Shown here piece after piece: positions 27,121 to 36,310 of a DNA stretch of 64,000 nucleotides. How positions within the stretch are numbered: position 1 is the first letter of the stretch; the number at the start of each line of letters is the position of its first letter. The notes under the pieces are model-generated. The model was given only the letters and a program-made list of their open reading frames with translations, ran no database searches and had not been told where the DNA came from. The DNA is from Flavobacterium notoginsengisoli (lineage in GTDB: Bacteria > Bacteroidota > Bacteroidia > Flavobacteriales > Flavobacteriaceae). The position numbers and the translations under genes are program-made. The DNA lies in assembly GCF_014207905.1 (NCBI RefSeq), contig NZ_JACHLB010000004.1, forward strand, positions 62,001 through 126,000. The letters are read 5' to 3'.

Positions 27121-30100
27121 TTATTTTCGCAAGATGATTTTTTTATAAGTTGTTTTTCCATCGGTTTTTACCTGAAGAAGATACATTCCTTCTACAAAAC
27201 TACTCAAATCGAGCTGCTTATCGGTGCCTTCGAAAACAACATCTAGCAAATGCTGTCCTAAGATATTAAACAGTCGAATATCAGAATGCGTATTATTTTC
27301 CATTTTCAAATTTAATATTCCGTTTGTCGGATTTGGATATACAACTAATGCATCAGAACCTTTAATTTCGTCAATCTCTTTCACGTCAAGCATACCCGAA
27401 CAAGCCGATGTATGCTGAATATCATCTATCCAGACCGTCATTGAATTGGCTGTATTATTTTGTTTAATTACAATAGCGTCGAGCGTTACCGAAGCTCCTC
27501 CTATTTTCCCATTTCCTGTTGTAATAGTAGCTCCAGTCGCGGTTGGTAGAAACCATTCGTAATAATTCCAGTTTCCATTATTAATAATCGCTAACGGAGG
27601 CAGCTCTTCCAAACCGTCGGTATCATCAATCCAAGCTGTAACAACTGCTCCTGTATTGGCAGTGCTTGTTTTAAGCCAAAATCCGAAATATCCCTGAGTT
27701 CCGGTAAATACTTGATTATTTGCAGGAGTTCCTCCTCCAGAAAGTAATCGTACAACCCAGTTTGCATTTGAAGTTGTATTATCATTCAGTACCGCTTTCA
27801 AACTACCTATTCCATTTTTAAAACTGTCAGTTGCTCTAGCTAGTGTAGATGTTGTCGCAATTCCTGTTGTGGAGCCCGAAGCTGTCGGAGCACTTGTAAA
27901 TCTTCCTGCCGATGTTTCAAAAGTTTCAAGCATTGTTCTTACGCTTGTTCCCACACAAATTGATGTAGAATATGTACTGCTTCCACATGCATTTGTGGCA
28001 GTTAGTGTAATTGTTTTAGAACCTGCCGTACTGAAATTTACAGTCGGGTTTGCTTCTGTACTTGAAGCCGGAGAACCATCAGAAAAAGTCCAAGCATAAG
28101 TTGCCTCACCTGTTGTAGTATTAGTAAAAGTCATGCTTTCGCCAACTGCCAGCTGTGCAGAAGGTGTCGTAAAAGACGCTGTAATAGGCTGTGCAGCGTT
28201 TACAGTAACTGCATTTGTAAGCGTTTTGGTACTCGGACCCATTGCATTTGTTGCTGTTAAAACTACATTATAAGTTCCGCCAGCAGGATAAGTTACAACT
28301 GGATTTTCGGCAGTACTCGTGTTTGGAGTTCCTCCAGGAAATGACCAGTTGTACGAATCTGCATTTAAAGAAGTATTCGTATAGGCTACTGTTTGACCTG
28401 AGCATATCGAAGCAGATTCAGGTGTAAAAGAAACTACTGGAGGTGCATCTACTGGAAGACAGTCTACAAAAGAAAAACGTACAGCATCTGCTACTACAAT
28501 TCCTGAAGTTCCGTCTGTTCGTATCACAACTTTATTAGCTGTGCCTGCGCTAAAATTATAAGTTCCAAGTGACACCCATTGTCCGTTATTGATCTGCTGA
28601 TTTACCAAAACAGTTGTCGTTCCTCCTTCGTGAATAACATCTACCGGTACATTATTAGCACGATTGCTTCCAGCCGTATGATTGACAAATACTTCATATC
28701 TTGCTCTTCGGTTTATTGAGGGAGCAAATGTCGCCGTTTTGGTTCCTTTTCCTTCGTTGTTATCCTGCAAATAATTTGTTCCCACAAAACCTGCCACTTC
28801 CGAAGTTGCCGACCAAGAACCCTGAAGCGAAGCAACAAGGTTATCTATACTGATATTCGTTGAAGCAGGAACCGTACAATTTACACTCTTTGGAGTAAAA
28901 CTTACAGGAACCGAATAACTTGATGTTCCTGTTGCCGCGCTGTAACTTCTTATGGTATAGTAATAAGTTGTTCCTCCTATAGCTGTCTCATAAACACGGG
29001 CATTGGGCTGACCCCAGACATAATTCTTAACCGTATGAACCACATCATTGACAACTACAGTGGCATTTGGTGTTGCATCAGCTGTAAATCCATTGGTTTG
29101 GTTCCATCCTTGCAAAGATTTCGAAACCTGAATAGTATAATCCCCATCTGGAAGATTACAATTCCATGAGAAATTTACAGGAGATTCCACATACAATTGT
29201 CCCTCTGTAGGACTTACAGCTACTGGGATAATAGGAATCGCACTAATCTTAATACCTGTCGTATTGGCACTTTCATTATTGTTTTTATCTAATGCTGTCA
29301 CCAAAAAATAATTATTTGATGCCGCTAGATGATTATTAGTAAGTGTAAGTTCAGTAGCATTTACAATATCTAAAACTTTTGTTCCGTCTTGTTTTAAACT
29401 AGGAATATCTTCCTGTGTAGGAAATGCATATATCACATACTTTATAGCCAAATCACCATCACTTGCGGCAGCTGGAGCATCCCATTTTAAAAGATTTCCC
29501 TCAAGCCTTATATTGGTTGGTTCTAGCGGACAGATATTATCTTTCCAAGGCATCGAAGGCGGAAAAGATTTGTACTTATATTGATTATTCTGTAGAGCTG
29601 TTGTAATCCCTTTTTCATTATTTATGATATATCGCGCTGAATAAGAAGTCTGTCCAAAGGTATTGGTCATGGACGCAATACGATTCTGATCGATTTGACT
29701 CTGAATTTCCGAAGCAGGCCAGTTCTGAGAAGAAGAACTTGGCAAACGGTCATACCCTTGGCTTACATATAAATGTCTTCCATAAGTCGCCGCTTGGTCA
29801 TTCCACCATTGAGAAAGCTTAACATAATCCTGAGCACCACCGATTTTCCAATATAACTGCGGAGAAATAAAGTCTACTTTGCCATTCTGCATCCAGTTGA
29901 TCGGATCACAGTACAAAGCGCTATAAGAAGAGTTTCCGCTAATTCCAGCTGGAACACCACTTTTCCAGATACCAAAAGGAGCGACACCGAAAACAACATT
30001 TTTATTATTAGTAGAATTAATAACCTGTAAAGCATCATAAACACCTGCAATCATCTTGTTTACGTTATCTCTGCGCCAGTCGTTAATATCGCTGATACCG

Positions 30101-30801
30101 TCAGGATTATTACTGGCAAAGGTTTCAGCGTCTTGATTGTTTGCCATTCCCTGATCAGGGTAAAAATAATCATCAAACACAATTCCGTCAACATCATATC
30201 TGGAAGCAATATCCTGCACAATACTAATAATATAATTTTGTACATCGGGCAAACCCGGATTCAAAATCTTAAGATTTGCATTGTTAGAAGCGGTAAAAAC
30301 CCATGAAGGATGCAATTTTGAAACATGATTTTCTGCTAAAGGATATGTTCCAACGGCTGCACGATACGGATTTAGCCATGCATGAAGATCAAGTCCTCTT
30401 TTTCTGCATTCTGTAATAGCAAAAGTAAGAGGATCCCAAGAAGGATTCGGAGCTGTTCCTTGTACACCTGTCAGCCAGTATGACCAAGGTTCAATTGCAG
30501 AATTATAAAGAGCGTCGCATTCTGGGCGAACCTGAAAATAGACGGTATTAATTCCACTAAGCGCTAATTTGTCTAGAATTGTAATCAGCTCTGCTTGTTG
30601 CACTGCAGGAGCAGCTGTTCTACTGGACGGCCAATCTAAATTATAAACCGAAGTCAAATAAGTACCTCTCAGGTCTGCTTTTGGACTTGCGCTTAATTCT
30701 GGACCATTGTTAGAGCATCCTAAAGGAATATTGGTTCCTTGGCTTAAAACAAAGCCGTTAAAAATGATGAAAAAGAACAAATTGAGTAATTTCTGTTTCA
30801 T
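27121..30801 (-). CDS. Secreted GHL10-family glycoside hydrolase-like protein with golvesin-type and PKD domains, T9SS substrate
   Basis: The 1226-residue protein has a signal peptide, then a GHL10 domain (about 40-420; RGTYLTSVYNLDWPSS, VYFQVRPECDALYNS, GLDLHAWLNPYR, DGIVFDDYFYP with likely catalytic acid residues). Fibronectin-like and golvesin C-terminal-like (ISIDNLVASLQGSWSATSE) modules follow, then two PKD domains (NWSFPGGTPN, AWTFSDGSPA), a carbohydrate-binding-like region and a C-terminal type IX sorting domain (VVYPNPTNGILNL to KKIILRK). GHL10 proteins act on peptidoglycan- or polysaccharide-type substrates. The domain order predicts secretion and surface attachment by T9SS. It is monocistronic, with three CGCA-N6-nGCA repeats upstream. 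Confidence 0.9.
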   Translation of the reverse strand: MKQKLLNLFFFIIFNGFVLSQGTNIPLGCSNNGPELSASPKADLRGTYLTSVYNLDWPSSRTAAPAVQQAELITILDKLALSGINTVYFQVRPECDALYNSAIEPWSYWLTGVQGTAPNPSWDPLTFAITECRKRGLDLHAWLNPYRAAVGTYPLAENHVSKLHPSWVFTASNNANLKILNPGLPDVQNYIISIVQDIASRYDVDGIVFDDYFYPDQGMANNQDAETFASNNPDGISDINDWRRDNVNKMIAGVYDALQVINSTNNKNVVFGVAPFGIWKSGVPAGISGNSSYSALYCDPINWMQNGKVDFISPQLYWKIGGAQDYVKLSQWWNDQAATYGRHLYVSQGYDRLPSSSSQNWPASEIQSQIDQNRIASMTNTFGQTSYSARYIINNEKGITTALQNNQYKYKSFPPSMPWKDNICPLEPTNIRLEGNLLKWDAPAAASDGDLAIKYVIYAFPTQEDIPSLKQDGTKVLDIVNATELTLTNNHLAASNNYFLVTALDKNNNESANTTGIKISAIPIIPVAVSPTEGQLYVESPVNFSWNCNLPDGDYTIQVSKSLQGWNQTNGFTADATPNATVVVNDVVHTVKNYVWGQPNARVYETAIGGTTYYYTIRSYSAATGTSSYSVPVSFTPKSVNCTVPASTNISIDNLVASLQGSWSATSEVAGFVGTNYLQDNNEGKGTKTATFAPSINRRARYEVFVNHTAGSNRANNVPVDVIHEGGTTTVLVNQQINNGQWVSLGTYNFSAGTANKVVIRTDGTSGIVVADAVRFSFVDCLPVDAPPVVSFTPESASICSGQTVAYTNTSLNADSYNWSFPGGTPNTSTAENPVVTYPAGGTYNVVLTATNAMGPSTKTLTNAVTVNAAQPITASFTTPSAQLAVGESMTFTNTTTGEATYAWTFSDGSPASSTEANPTVNFSTAGSKTITLTATNACGSSTYSTSICVGTSVRTMLETFETSAGRFTSAPTASGSTTGIATTSTLARATDSFKNGIGSLKAVLNDNTTSNANWVVRLLSGGGTPANNQVFTGTQGYFGFWLKTSTANTGAVVTAWIDDTDGLEELPPLAIINNGNWNYYEWFLPTATGATITTGNGKIGGASVTLDAIVIKQNNTANSMTVWIDDIQHTSACSGMLDVKEIDEIKGSDALVVYPNPTNGILNLKMENNTHSDIRLFNILGQHLLDVVFEGTDKQLDLSSFVEGMYLLQVKTDGKTTYKKIILRK

Positions 30802-31175
30802 AAATAAAGTGGTTTTGGATTAGTTATGCTAAATATAACACAAATAAAAACGCAAAAACACGCATAAAAAACACAATTAAAACAAAATAATGCAAATTAA
30901 AACCTAAAAAAGCGCACAAACAAGCATAAACACTAGTCTTGCAAATACTATTTTTTTATAAATAACTGTATGGATTTATTTATAAAATAAATTAACAAAC
31001 TTTAAAAAAAGGATAAAAATAAGAATAGAACTACAATTAATATAAGATATACTTTCTTAACATCTCACTTTATCAAAACTAAGAAAAAGAAAGTTTTAAT
31101 CATTTTATTATATTAGCATTTTAAAAAACGCAAAATAACGCAGACTAATAAATACAATTCAATTGGGGGCATTTT
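30802..31175. other. Upstream region of the GHL10 gene with repeated CGCA-N6-CGCA elements
   Basis: No gene was seen. Direct repeats of two GCA half-sites spaced 10 bases occur at 30851-30864 (CGCA-AAAACA-CGCA), 30913-30926 (CGCA-CAAACA-AGCA) and 31129-31142 (CGCA-AAATAA-CGCA). The first two copies agree over 17 bases with two mismatches. Confidence 0.5.
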
Positions 31176-31874
31176 TTAACAAATTAGCAATAACCTATAT
31201 TCTCCATCATTTTCTATTGGAGCTCTATGAACACAAGGCAATACTTGTTGTTTTGGATGATCTACAGCCAAGCGCCAAAGATGTCCTAAACCTAAATTAA
31301 TTGGTTCTGCATTTTCATGTAATTGATAATGTAAATCAAAGTAGTTTTCTTTTAAGAAGTCTTCGAATTCATCCTCAGTTCCATTATGCAACTCTTTTAG
31401 TTTTGCTCGAACTTCAGGGATGAGTATTTTTTGTTCTACCTGCGAATTAGCAACAATATCGCTCGCGGCGCCATGATAAGTGCACAAATAAGTATCTGTG
31501 GCAATTGGCGAACGGTCAACATGAAATGAATAAACATCAGTAGATATAAAATCAAATTCATCATCTCGCTCATAACACTTTAATAGATTCAGAGAAGGTG
31601 AAGCTCCAAAATCAGTCAACAATTTCAAATCGTTTAGGATTATCTCTCTGGCTATTTTTCCTTTTTCTGAAAGCTGAAGAGCAATCAAATCTTCAGGAAA
31701 AACTTCTGTTATATTTTCTTTTAAAGATAATTTTTCTACGATCTCCTTAAAATTACCATCTAAATTTCTGTACCAACATAATGCATTCATTTCTCCTTTG
31801 AAATCTGTTTGCACAAGTTCAGAAAAAGTAGATATCACTCCAATTTGATTGTTGTCCGAAAATTTATTGCTCAT
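31176..31874 (-). CDS. DUF1826-like protein with HxD...H pattern
   Basis: The 232-residue cytoplasmic protein shows a pattern that I associate with DUF1826: SFHVDRSPIATDTYLCTYHG (His118, Asp120) in the middle and CVHRAPIENDGEYRLLLIC (His216) at the C-terminus. An HxD followed by a distal His and Arg at the end of a beta-rich domain is the metal triad of Fe(II)/2-oxoglutarate-type oxygenases and cupins, so a metal-binding cupin fold is plausible (inference). The family function is unknown. It is separated from both neighbours by more than 100 bases. Confidence 0.55.
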   Translation of the reverse strand: MSNKFSDNNQIGVISTFSELVQTDFKGEMNALCWYRNLDGNFKEIVEKLSLKENITEVFPEDLIALQLSEKGKIAREIILNDLKLLTDFGASPSLNLLKCYERDDEFDFISTDVYSFHVDRSPIATDTYLCTYHGAASDIVANSQVEQKILIPEVRAKLKELHNGTEDEFEDFLKENYFDLHYQLHENAEPINLGLGHLWRLAVDHPKQQVLPCVHRAPIENDGEYRLLLIC

Positions 31875-31948
31875 AGAATAGATTAAGAAGCTAGCGATTT
31901 AATGAATTGCAAAATTATGTAATAAAGGCCACTATTTAATATAAAAAA

Positions 31949-31980
31949 AGAAGCCTAATTCAACAGAAATAGGCCTCTTT
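31949..31980 (-). terminator. Hairpin terminator
   Basis: AGAAGCCTA and TAGGCCTCT form an imperfect stem, followed by seven T on the minus strand, just after the stop of the DUF3108-like gene. Confidence 0.7.
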
Positions 31981-31990
31981 ATATTTATTA

Positions 31991-33283
31991 CTACATTTCT
32001 TTTAAATTGATTTCCTTCTTTTCTCCATCCTTATCAATGCTTACACGTTTTTCAATATTGGCTTTATCCGTATAAGATTGCCTCGCTGTACCGTAATTTG
32101 TTGTAGAACCTTGATAACCGTAATAGTTGTAATAATTGGTATATCCGGAAACATACGAATAATTATAGGAGTTTGTAAAATCAAAACTAACCATAACAAC
32201 ATAAGTTCCTGGCATAAGATCTACAAATTCAAAATGTCCCTGATCATCATAGACTTTAGATTTTTTAACAGAATATCCAAAATCGCTATCCAAAGGAACT
32301 TCGGGCATTTTTTTCTGTTTACGGATTTTCTTGTTTACTTCTACCCATTCTTCATAATATGCTGAACTTGGGAAAAGTGTAATTTCGGTACCTTTTGGAG
32401 CATATTGTTTTTTAGCAGTATTTACTAAACCACCCAATCTTTTACCTGAGTCAGATCTTGCGTAGGCTGTTCCAATTACAACGCTATTACCGCTAGAAAT
32501 TTGCCTTGCTACTTCCTCTTTATTGAATTTATTTTTAATTGGCTGATAATCTAGCTCTTCATTAACCGTAATTTCCCACATTCCATTTGCCATAGACATT
32601 TCACGTTGCCATAGACGGTGGTCTTTTTTGTCAATAATATAATTATAATATGCATTTGTACTTTCTTCTAAAACTGAGACAAGCCAAGTTTGATGTTTAC
32701 CAGTTCTTGGAGAATTATAATCAAAACTTTTCACTTCTTTAATCGTATAATATTCAACTAGAACATTTGACCCGTCATTATAATAAAATTGAGGAAATCT
32801 GGCTTTGTAACCTACATCTAACGGTAAGGTGCCAATTAAATGATCGGTCCAGTTGAAATCGAAGAATTCCTCCTTAGGATTGAGTTTTAGTTTTTTATCT
32901 TTTTTGGTTTTCTTTGAATAGTAATTACCAGTAATTGTTTCGCCAAAATTAAGGTTTAGCTTTGCATTTTTGGTTTCATCAGAATAGCTAATCGCTTTAA
33001 GTGTTTGAGCATCTGCTGTACTAATTCGCGAAGTAGACTTTCCGCCGTCTTTTGGAGTGTAAGTATTATTTAAAGTCAATTGGTTATTGGAAGAAGAAAT
33101 ATCGTAGGTTAAAGCTCCCATATTTTTCCATTCACTACCTTTTACGTAATAGACTGTATAGAGCGACTTTTCTGGTTTGATATACTGAGTTTTAATATCT
33201 TTATTGCCAGGCGCAATTGCTTTTTGGCTCAATGCTACAAAGGGAAAAAGCATCACAGCGAAAATAAGTTTATAAAATTTCAT
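31991..33283 (-). CDS. Secreted protein, DUF3108-like N-terminus with regulatory-type beta domain
   Basis: The 430-residue protein has a signal peptide (FPFVALSQ). The first half resembles DUF3108-type beta proteins (YTVYYVKGSEWKNMGALTYDIS, WLVSVLEESTNAYYNYIIDKKDHRLWQRE). The second half looks like a CarboxypepD-regulatory or TANFOR-like beta domain (GTEITLFPSS, FEFVDLMPGTYVVMVSF). It is interrupted by a tyrosine-rich insert of about 30 residues (YVSGYTNYYNYYGYQGS). Function unknown; periplasmic or outer-membrane location is likely. A 63-base gap separates it from the lipoprotein gene upstream, so they may form an operon. Confidence 0.7.
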   Translation of the reverse strand: MKFYKLIFAVMLFPFVALSQKAIAPGNKDIKTQYIKPEKSLYTVYYVKGSEWKNMGALTYDISSSNNQLTLNNTYTPKDGGKSTSRISTADAQTLKAISYSDETKNAKLNLNFGETITGNYYSKKTKKDKKLKLNPKEEFFDFNWTDHLIGTLPLDVGYKARFPQFYYNDGSNVLVEYYTIKEVKSFDYNSPRTGKHQTWLVSVLEESTNAYYNYIIDKKDHRLWQREMSMANGMWEITVNEELDYQPIKNKFNKEEVARQISSGNSVVIGTAYARSDSGKRLGGLVNTAKKQYAPKGTEITLFPSSAYYEEWVEVNKKIRKQKKMPEVPLDSDFGYSVKKSKVYDDQGHFEFVDLMPGTYVVMVSFDFTNSYNYSYVSGYTNYYNYYGYQGSTTNYGTARQSYTDKANIEKRVSIDKDGEKKEINLKEM

Positions 33284-33346
33284 ATTTATATTATGATAAT
33301 TGGGAAATAATAAATTGGTTTTTATCGGTTTTGAATAGATCTTATT

Positions 33347-33946
33347 TTAGGGATTTACTATCTCTTCATAAGGAAGATTAAATGTTCCTTCTTTTATTTC
33401 TATTGCTTTGCCTGAATCTAAATTTCGAACCTTTCCAGAAAATGTACCTTTAATACCATTTTTACTAATAGACTCGATTTTTACAGTAAAAATATCATCT
33501 GCTGCACTGGTATTGTAAACAACAGTTCCGTTTGCTGTTTGAACAGCATAACGTGCTATCATTTCTGGTTCCTGTGGTGTTGTATACGTTCCCGCTTTAA
33601 TGTCTCCTCCTGTTCTCCATATTTCGAAATCTAAAGAGGGCGGCAATTGCTCGCCAATTTTAGTTGGATAAGGTGCCTCAAATCCCGCAACTACAATATG
33701 TTCAAATCGATTATCGTTGCCACCACCCTGAAAATTTACATTGTAAAAATTTATTTTCTTTCCGTCGAGACTTGCTTTAAAATAATAATCTGACGTTTTA
33801 TCAGAGCCGCCATCATCACTTGAACAAGCAAAAAATAGGAAGGTCAAAACTAATATGCCAAAAAGCTGCTTAATTAAACTTGCAACTTTTCTTTTTAATA
33901 ATGCTGATTTCATAGCTAAAAAAATATCTGTACTGTTAACTTTCAT
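33347..33946 (-). CDS. Hypothetical lipoprotein
   Basis: The 199-residue frame has a lipoprotein signal with lipobox FFACSSD. Met12 (33913), just before a Lys/Arg-rich stretch, is an equally good start. The mature part (YYFKASLDGKKINFYNVNFQGGGN, a GTYTTPQEPEMIARYAV segment, a GIKGTFSGKV segment) resembles small beta-sandwich lipoproteins of Flavobacteria with no assigned function. A TAAATTTG -7 box at 33968-33975 lies 22 bases before the ATG. Confidence 0.75.
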   Translation of the reverse strand: MKVNSTDIFLAMKSALLKRKVASLIKQLFGILVLTFLFFACSSDDGGSDKTSDYYFKASLDGKKINFYNVNFQGGGNDNRFEHIVVAGFEAPYPTKIGEQLPPSLDFEIWRTGGDIKAGTYTTPQEPEMIARYAVQTANGTVVYNTSAADDIFTVKIESISKNGIKGTFSGKVRNLDSGKAIEIKEGTFNLPYEEIVNP

Positions 33947-33967
33947 TATATTTTCATTGATTAATTA

Positions 33968-33975
33968 CAAATTTA
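33968..33975 (-). promoter_or_regulatory. -7 promoter box for the lipoprotein gene
   Basis: The complement of CAAATTTA reads TAAATTTG, matching TAnnTTTG, at a suitable distance from the start codon at 33946. Confidence 0.55.
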
Positions 33976-34027
33976 CAGACGTCTTTTAGAGAAAACAATA
34001 CCTGATTTCATGGTTATTTTAAAAAAA

Positions 34028-34048
34028 AGGTGCCTTTAAAAGACACCT
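34028..34048 (-). terminator. Hairpin terminator of the alcohol dehydrogenase gene
   Basis: AGGTG (34028-34032) and CACCT (34044-34048) with inner CTTT/AAAG pairing, followed by eight T on the minus strand. Confidence 0.7.
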
Positions 34049-34074
34049 AATTTATTATATTTCACATTAAGATT

Positions 34075-35100
34075 TTAAGGAACCAATACAGCTCGCCCTT
34101 TAATTTTTCCGTGGCGCATTTTATCGTACACTTCATTTGCTTGTTCCAAGTTGAACTTTTCAATTTCAATATGTATTTTTTCTTGTCTTGCTAATCCAAC
34201 AACTTCCATAAGTTCTGTACGAGATCCCCAATACGGATTTGTCATCGTAACACCAAAAGGAAGTCCGTTCATACTGTACTGATAATATCCTCCACCAAGA
34301 CCAACGATCGTTAAATCACCGTCCATACCAACAACTTTTGTTCCTAGTTCAATTGTCGGTGTAGCGCCAACGAAATCTAGAATTACTTTAGCTTTTTTCA
34401 ATCCTGTGATTTTTAGAATCTGTTCTGCTGCATCAGCATCTTTTGAATTGATTGTATAAGAAGCTCCTAATTCTTTAGCAAAAGCAAGTTTTTCTTCCGT
34501 TACATCGCAAGCAATTATCGCTGCTCCAGATGTTTCTCTTAAAATCTGAATTGCTACGTGACCAAGACCTCCTACTCCTATAACTACGACATATTCGTCT
34601 GGCATAAGTTTAGGCAGTGATCTTTTAATAGCAGAATATGGCGTTAAAGCTGCATCTGTTAATGGTGCAGCAATTACAGGATCAAGATCAAAAATCGGAA
34701 CTAATAATCTTGAAGATGGAACAAGCATATACTCTGCCATACCGCCATTTAAACCAAGTCCTCCTCCATAACCTAATTCGCTTTGATGATCACAATAATT
34801 TTCTTTTGACTGTTGGCATGGCTTGCAATGTCCACACCCCCAAGGACCATATACCAATACGGCATCGCCCTTTTTATAATCTTTAACTGTATCACCAACA
34901 GCTTCAATCCAACCAGCGTTTTCGTGTCCAAGAGTAAATACAAGATCTCCAACTGTTCCTTCATCAATAATATGCAAATCTGAATGGCAAACTCCTGCTC
35001 CACCTATTTTTAGTAAAACTTCATCTCCTTTTGGAACTGGTTTTTCTAAATCATTAACAACTCTTACATCTTTATGTCCAAAATAACGTACTGCTTTCAT
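34075..35100 (-). CDS. Zinc-dependent alcohol dehydrogenase (MDR superfamily)
   Basis: The 341-residue cytoplasmic enzyme has the catalytic zinc ligands Cys38 and His59-Glu60 (GVCHSDLH, LGHENAG), the structural zinc cysteines 89, 92, 95 and 103 (WGCGHCKPC, NYC) and the NAD(P)-binding motif VIGVGGLGHVAIQ. The length and motif spacing are those of bacterial NAD-dependent alcohol dehydrogenases that act on primary or aryl alcohols. It lies in a stretch with LLM, aldo/keto reductase and NmrA-like genes, but each of these has its own strand or promoter, so joint regulation is not shown. Confidence 0.93.
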   Translation of the reverse strand: MKAVRYFGHKDVRVVNDLEKPVPKGDEVLLKIGGAGVCHSDLHIIDEGTVGDLVFTLGHENAGWIEAVGDTVKDYKKGDAVLVYGPWGCGHCKPCQQSKENYCDHQSELGYGGGLGLNGGMAEYMLVPSSRLLVPIFDLDPVIAAPLTDAALTPYSAIKRSLPKLMPDEYVVVIGVGGLGHVAIQILRETSGAAIIACDVTEEKLAFAKELGASYTINSKDADAAEQILKITGLKKAKVILDFVGATPTIELGTKVVGMDGDLTIVGLGGGYYQYSMNGLPFGVTMTNPYWGSRTELMEVVGLARQEKIHIEIEKFNLEQANEVYDKMRHGKIKGRAVLVP

Positions 35101-35248
35101 AATTATATGTTTTTAAATTTCATTGCTTAATACATACAACAATTTACGCCAAAATGCTGGCTTTTGAGAGTATCATTCTTTTAAACTTATGTTAATAATA
35201 AGGTATTTATCCTTTAAAACATTTCATAAAAAATATATCCAAAATATA

Positions 35249-35280
35249 TGTACTGGATTTTTATGTACGTAAAAGTGTAC
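35249..35280. promoter_or_regulatory. Cluster of three TGTAC elements
   Basis: TGTAC occurs at 35249-35253, 35264-35268 and 35276-35280, between the divergent ADH and PL14-like genes. A possible operator; no promoter box was identified. Confidence 0.3.
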
Positions 35281-35390
35281 TTAATTGCTCCTCGAAAAAA
35301 TTAATAATAATCAACTTTACATCGTAAATAAATGTAACCACTTTTTTTATTTACTCACTATCAATTTATTAACCTCAAAATTTAAAAAAA

Positions 35391-36182
35391 ATGAAAAAGA
35401 ACCTCAAATTAATTGGTCTGCTTTTTATTGCAGCATTAGTGTTTAATTCTTGTGAAAAAGAACAAGATTTAAATGAATCTCAAAACACTACTAAAGAAGT
35501 GCAACAAACTCCTGAACAAGATGTTTCCTTTGACGGAAAAACTGCAAAAAGCGCAGCGGCCTTAGCGGCTGGTACAGCTGGAGCAAGAACTATTACACTA
35601 CAAACCAATACATTATCTTGTCCTGGTGGTTTATGTACATCGTACGGTGTTTGGTCTTCTGGACTTTACACGGTTTGGTTTCAGATGAGATTTAATTCCG
35701 GATTTTATTGGAGCAGAGGCGGTAAATGCGGATACGGTATTTTAATTGGTGACCAAAACACTGGTGGAGATCCAGGTTGGGATGGAAATGGCGGAAGCGC
35801 TAGATTTATGTGGTATTGTCCAAATGGATCTAACAGCGCAAAAGGTAGCGGAGCTTATCTTCAGCCTTATGTTTATTATAAAGATCAACCAGGACAATAC
35901 GGTAACGATTTTGGAAAAAAATATTATATTCAGGAAGGAGTTACCTACAATTGCCAAATATCGGTTAAGCTAAATACAGGATCTAATACCGATGGATATG
36001 TTAAATATTACGTAAATGGAACAGAAATATTAAATCAAAAAATTCGCTGGGTAACAAATGATTCTAAACGAAATGTAAATGCAGTAAGTCTTCACACTTT
36101 CCGCGGAGGAAGTCAGGAGTACTGGAAAGCTCCTGTAACCAGTTCTATTTATTATCCAAGTGCTTCTTGGGATGCTTTATAA
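35391..36182 (+). CDS. PL14-like polysaccharide lyase fold lipoprotein
   Basis: The 263-residue protein has a lipoprotein signal (LVFNSCEK, Cys21), a linker rich in Gln/Glu/Ala to about residue 70, and a beta-jelly-roll domain. The segment GKCGYGILIGDQNTGGDPGW, then GGSARFMWY, and a late VSLHTFRGG motif match the core of polysaccharide lyase family 14 and related proteins (alginate or glucuronan lyases). Catalytic residues cannot be assigned with certainty. As a surface or periplasmic lipoprotein it would cleave an acidic polysaccharide. It stands alone, without a SusCD pair next to it, and ends at a good terminator. Confidence 0.7.
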   Translation: MKKNLKLIGLLFIAALVFNSCEKEQDLNESQNTTKEVQQTPEQDVSFDGKTAKSAAALAAGTAGARTITLQTNTLSCPGGLCTSYGVWSSGLYTVWFQMRFNSGFYWSRGGKCGYGILIGDQNTGGDPGWDGNGGSARFMWYCPNGSNSAKGSGAYLQPYVYYKDQPGQYGNDFGKKYYIQEGVTYNCQISVKLNTGSNTDGYVKYYVNGTEILNQKIRWVTNDSKRNVNAVSLHTFRGGSQEYWKAPVTSSIYYPSASWDAL

Positions 36183-36191
36183 ATAAATTAA

Positions 36192-36218
36192 AAACTATAA
36201 ATCAATGATTTAGAGTTT
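36192..36218 (+). terminator. Hairpin terminator after the PL14-like gene
   Basis: AAACT-TAAATCA (36192-36204) and TGATTTA-AGTTT (36206-36218), with one mismatch and a following T-run. Confidence 0.75.
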
Positions 36219-36256
36219 TTTTTTATCATAATTTTAGAAATAGAAGAAAAATCAAG

Positions 36257-36283
36257 AAGCCTCCCTTTTCAATCGGGAGGCTT
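36257..36283. terminator. Second, GC-rich terminator between convergent genes
   Basis: AAGCCTCCC (36257-36265) pairs with GGGAGGCTT (36275-36283), then T-rich sequence on the plus strand. It lies between the convergent PL14-like and LLM genes. Confidence 0.8.
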
Positions 36284-36310
36284 TTTAGTTTTATTTTTAA
36301 ATTAAAGAGT

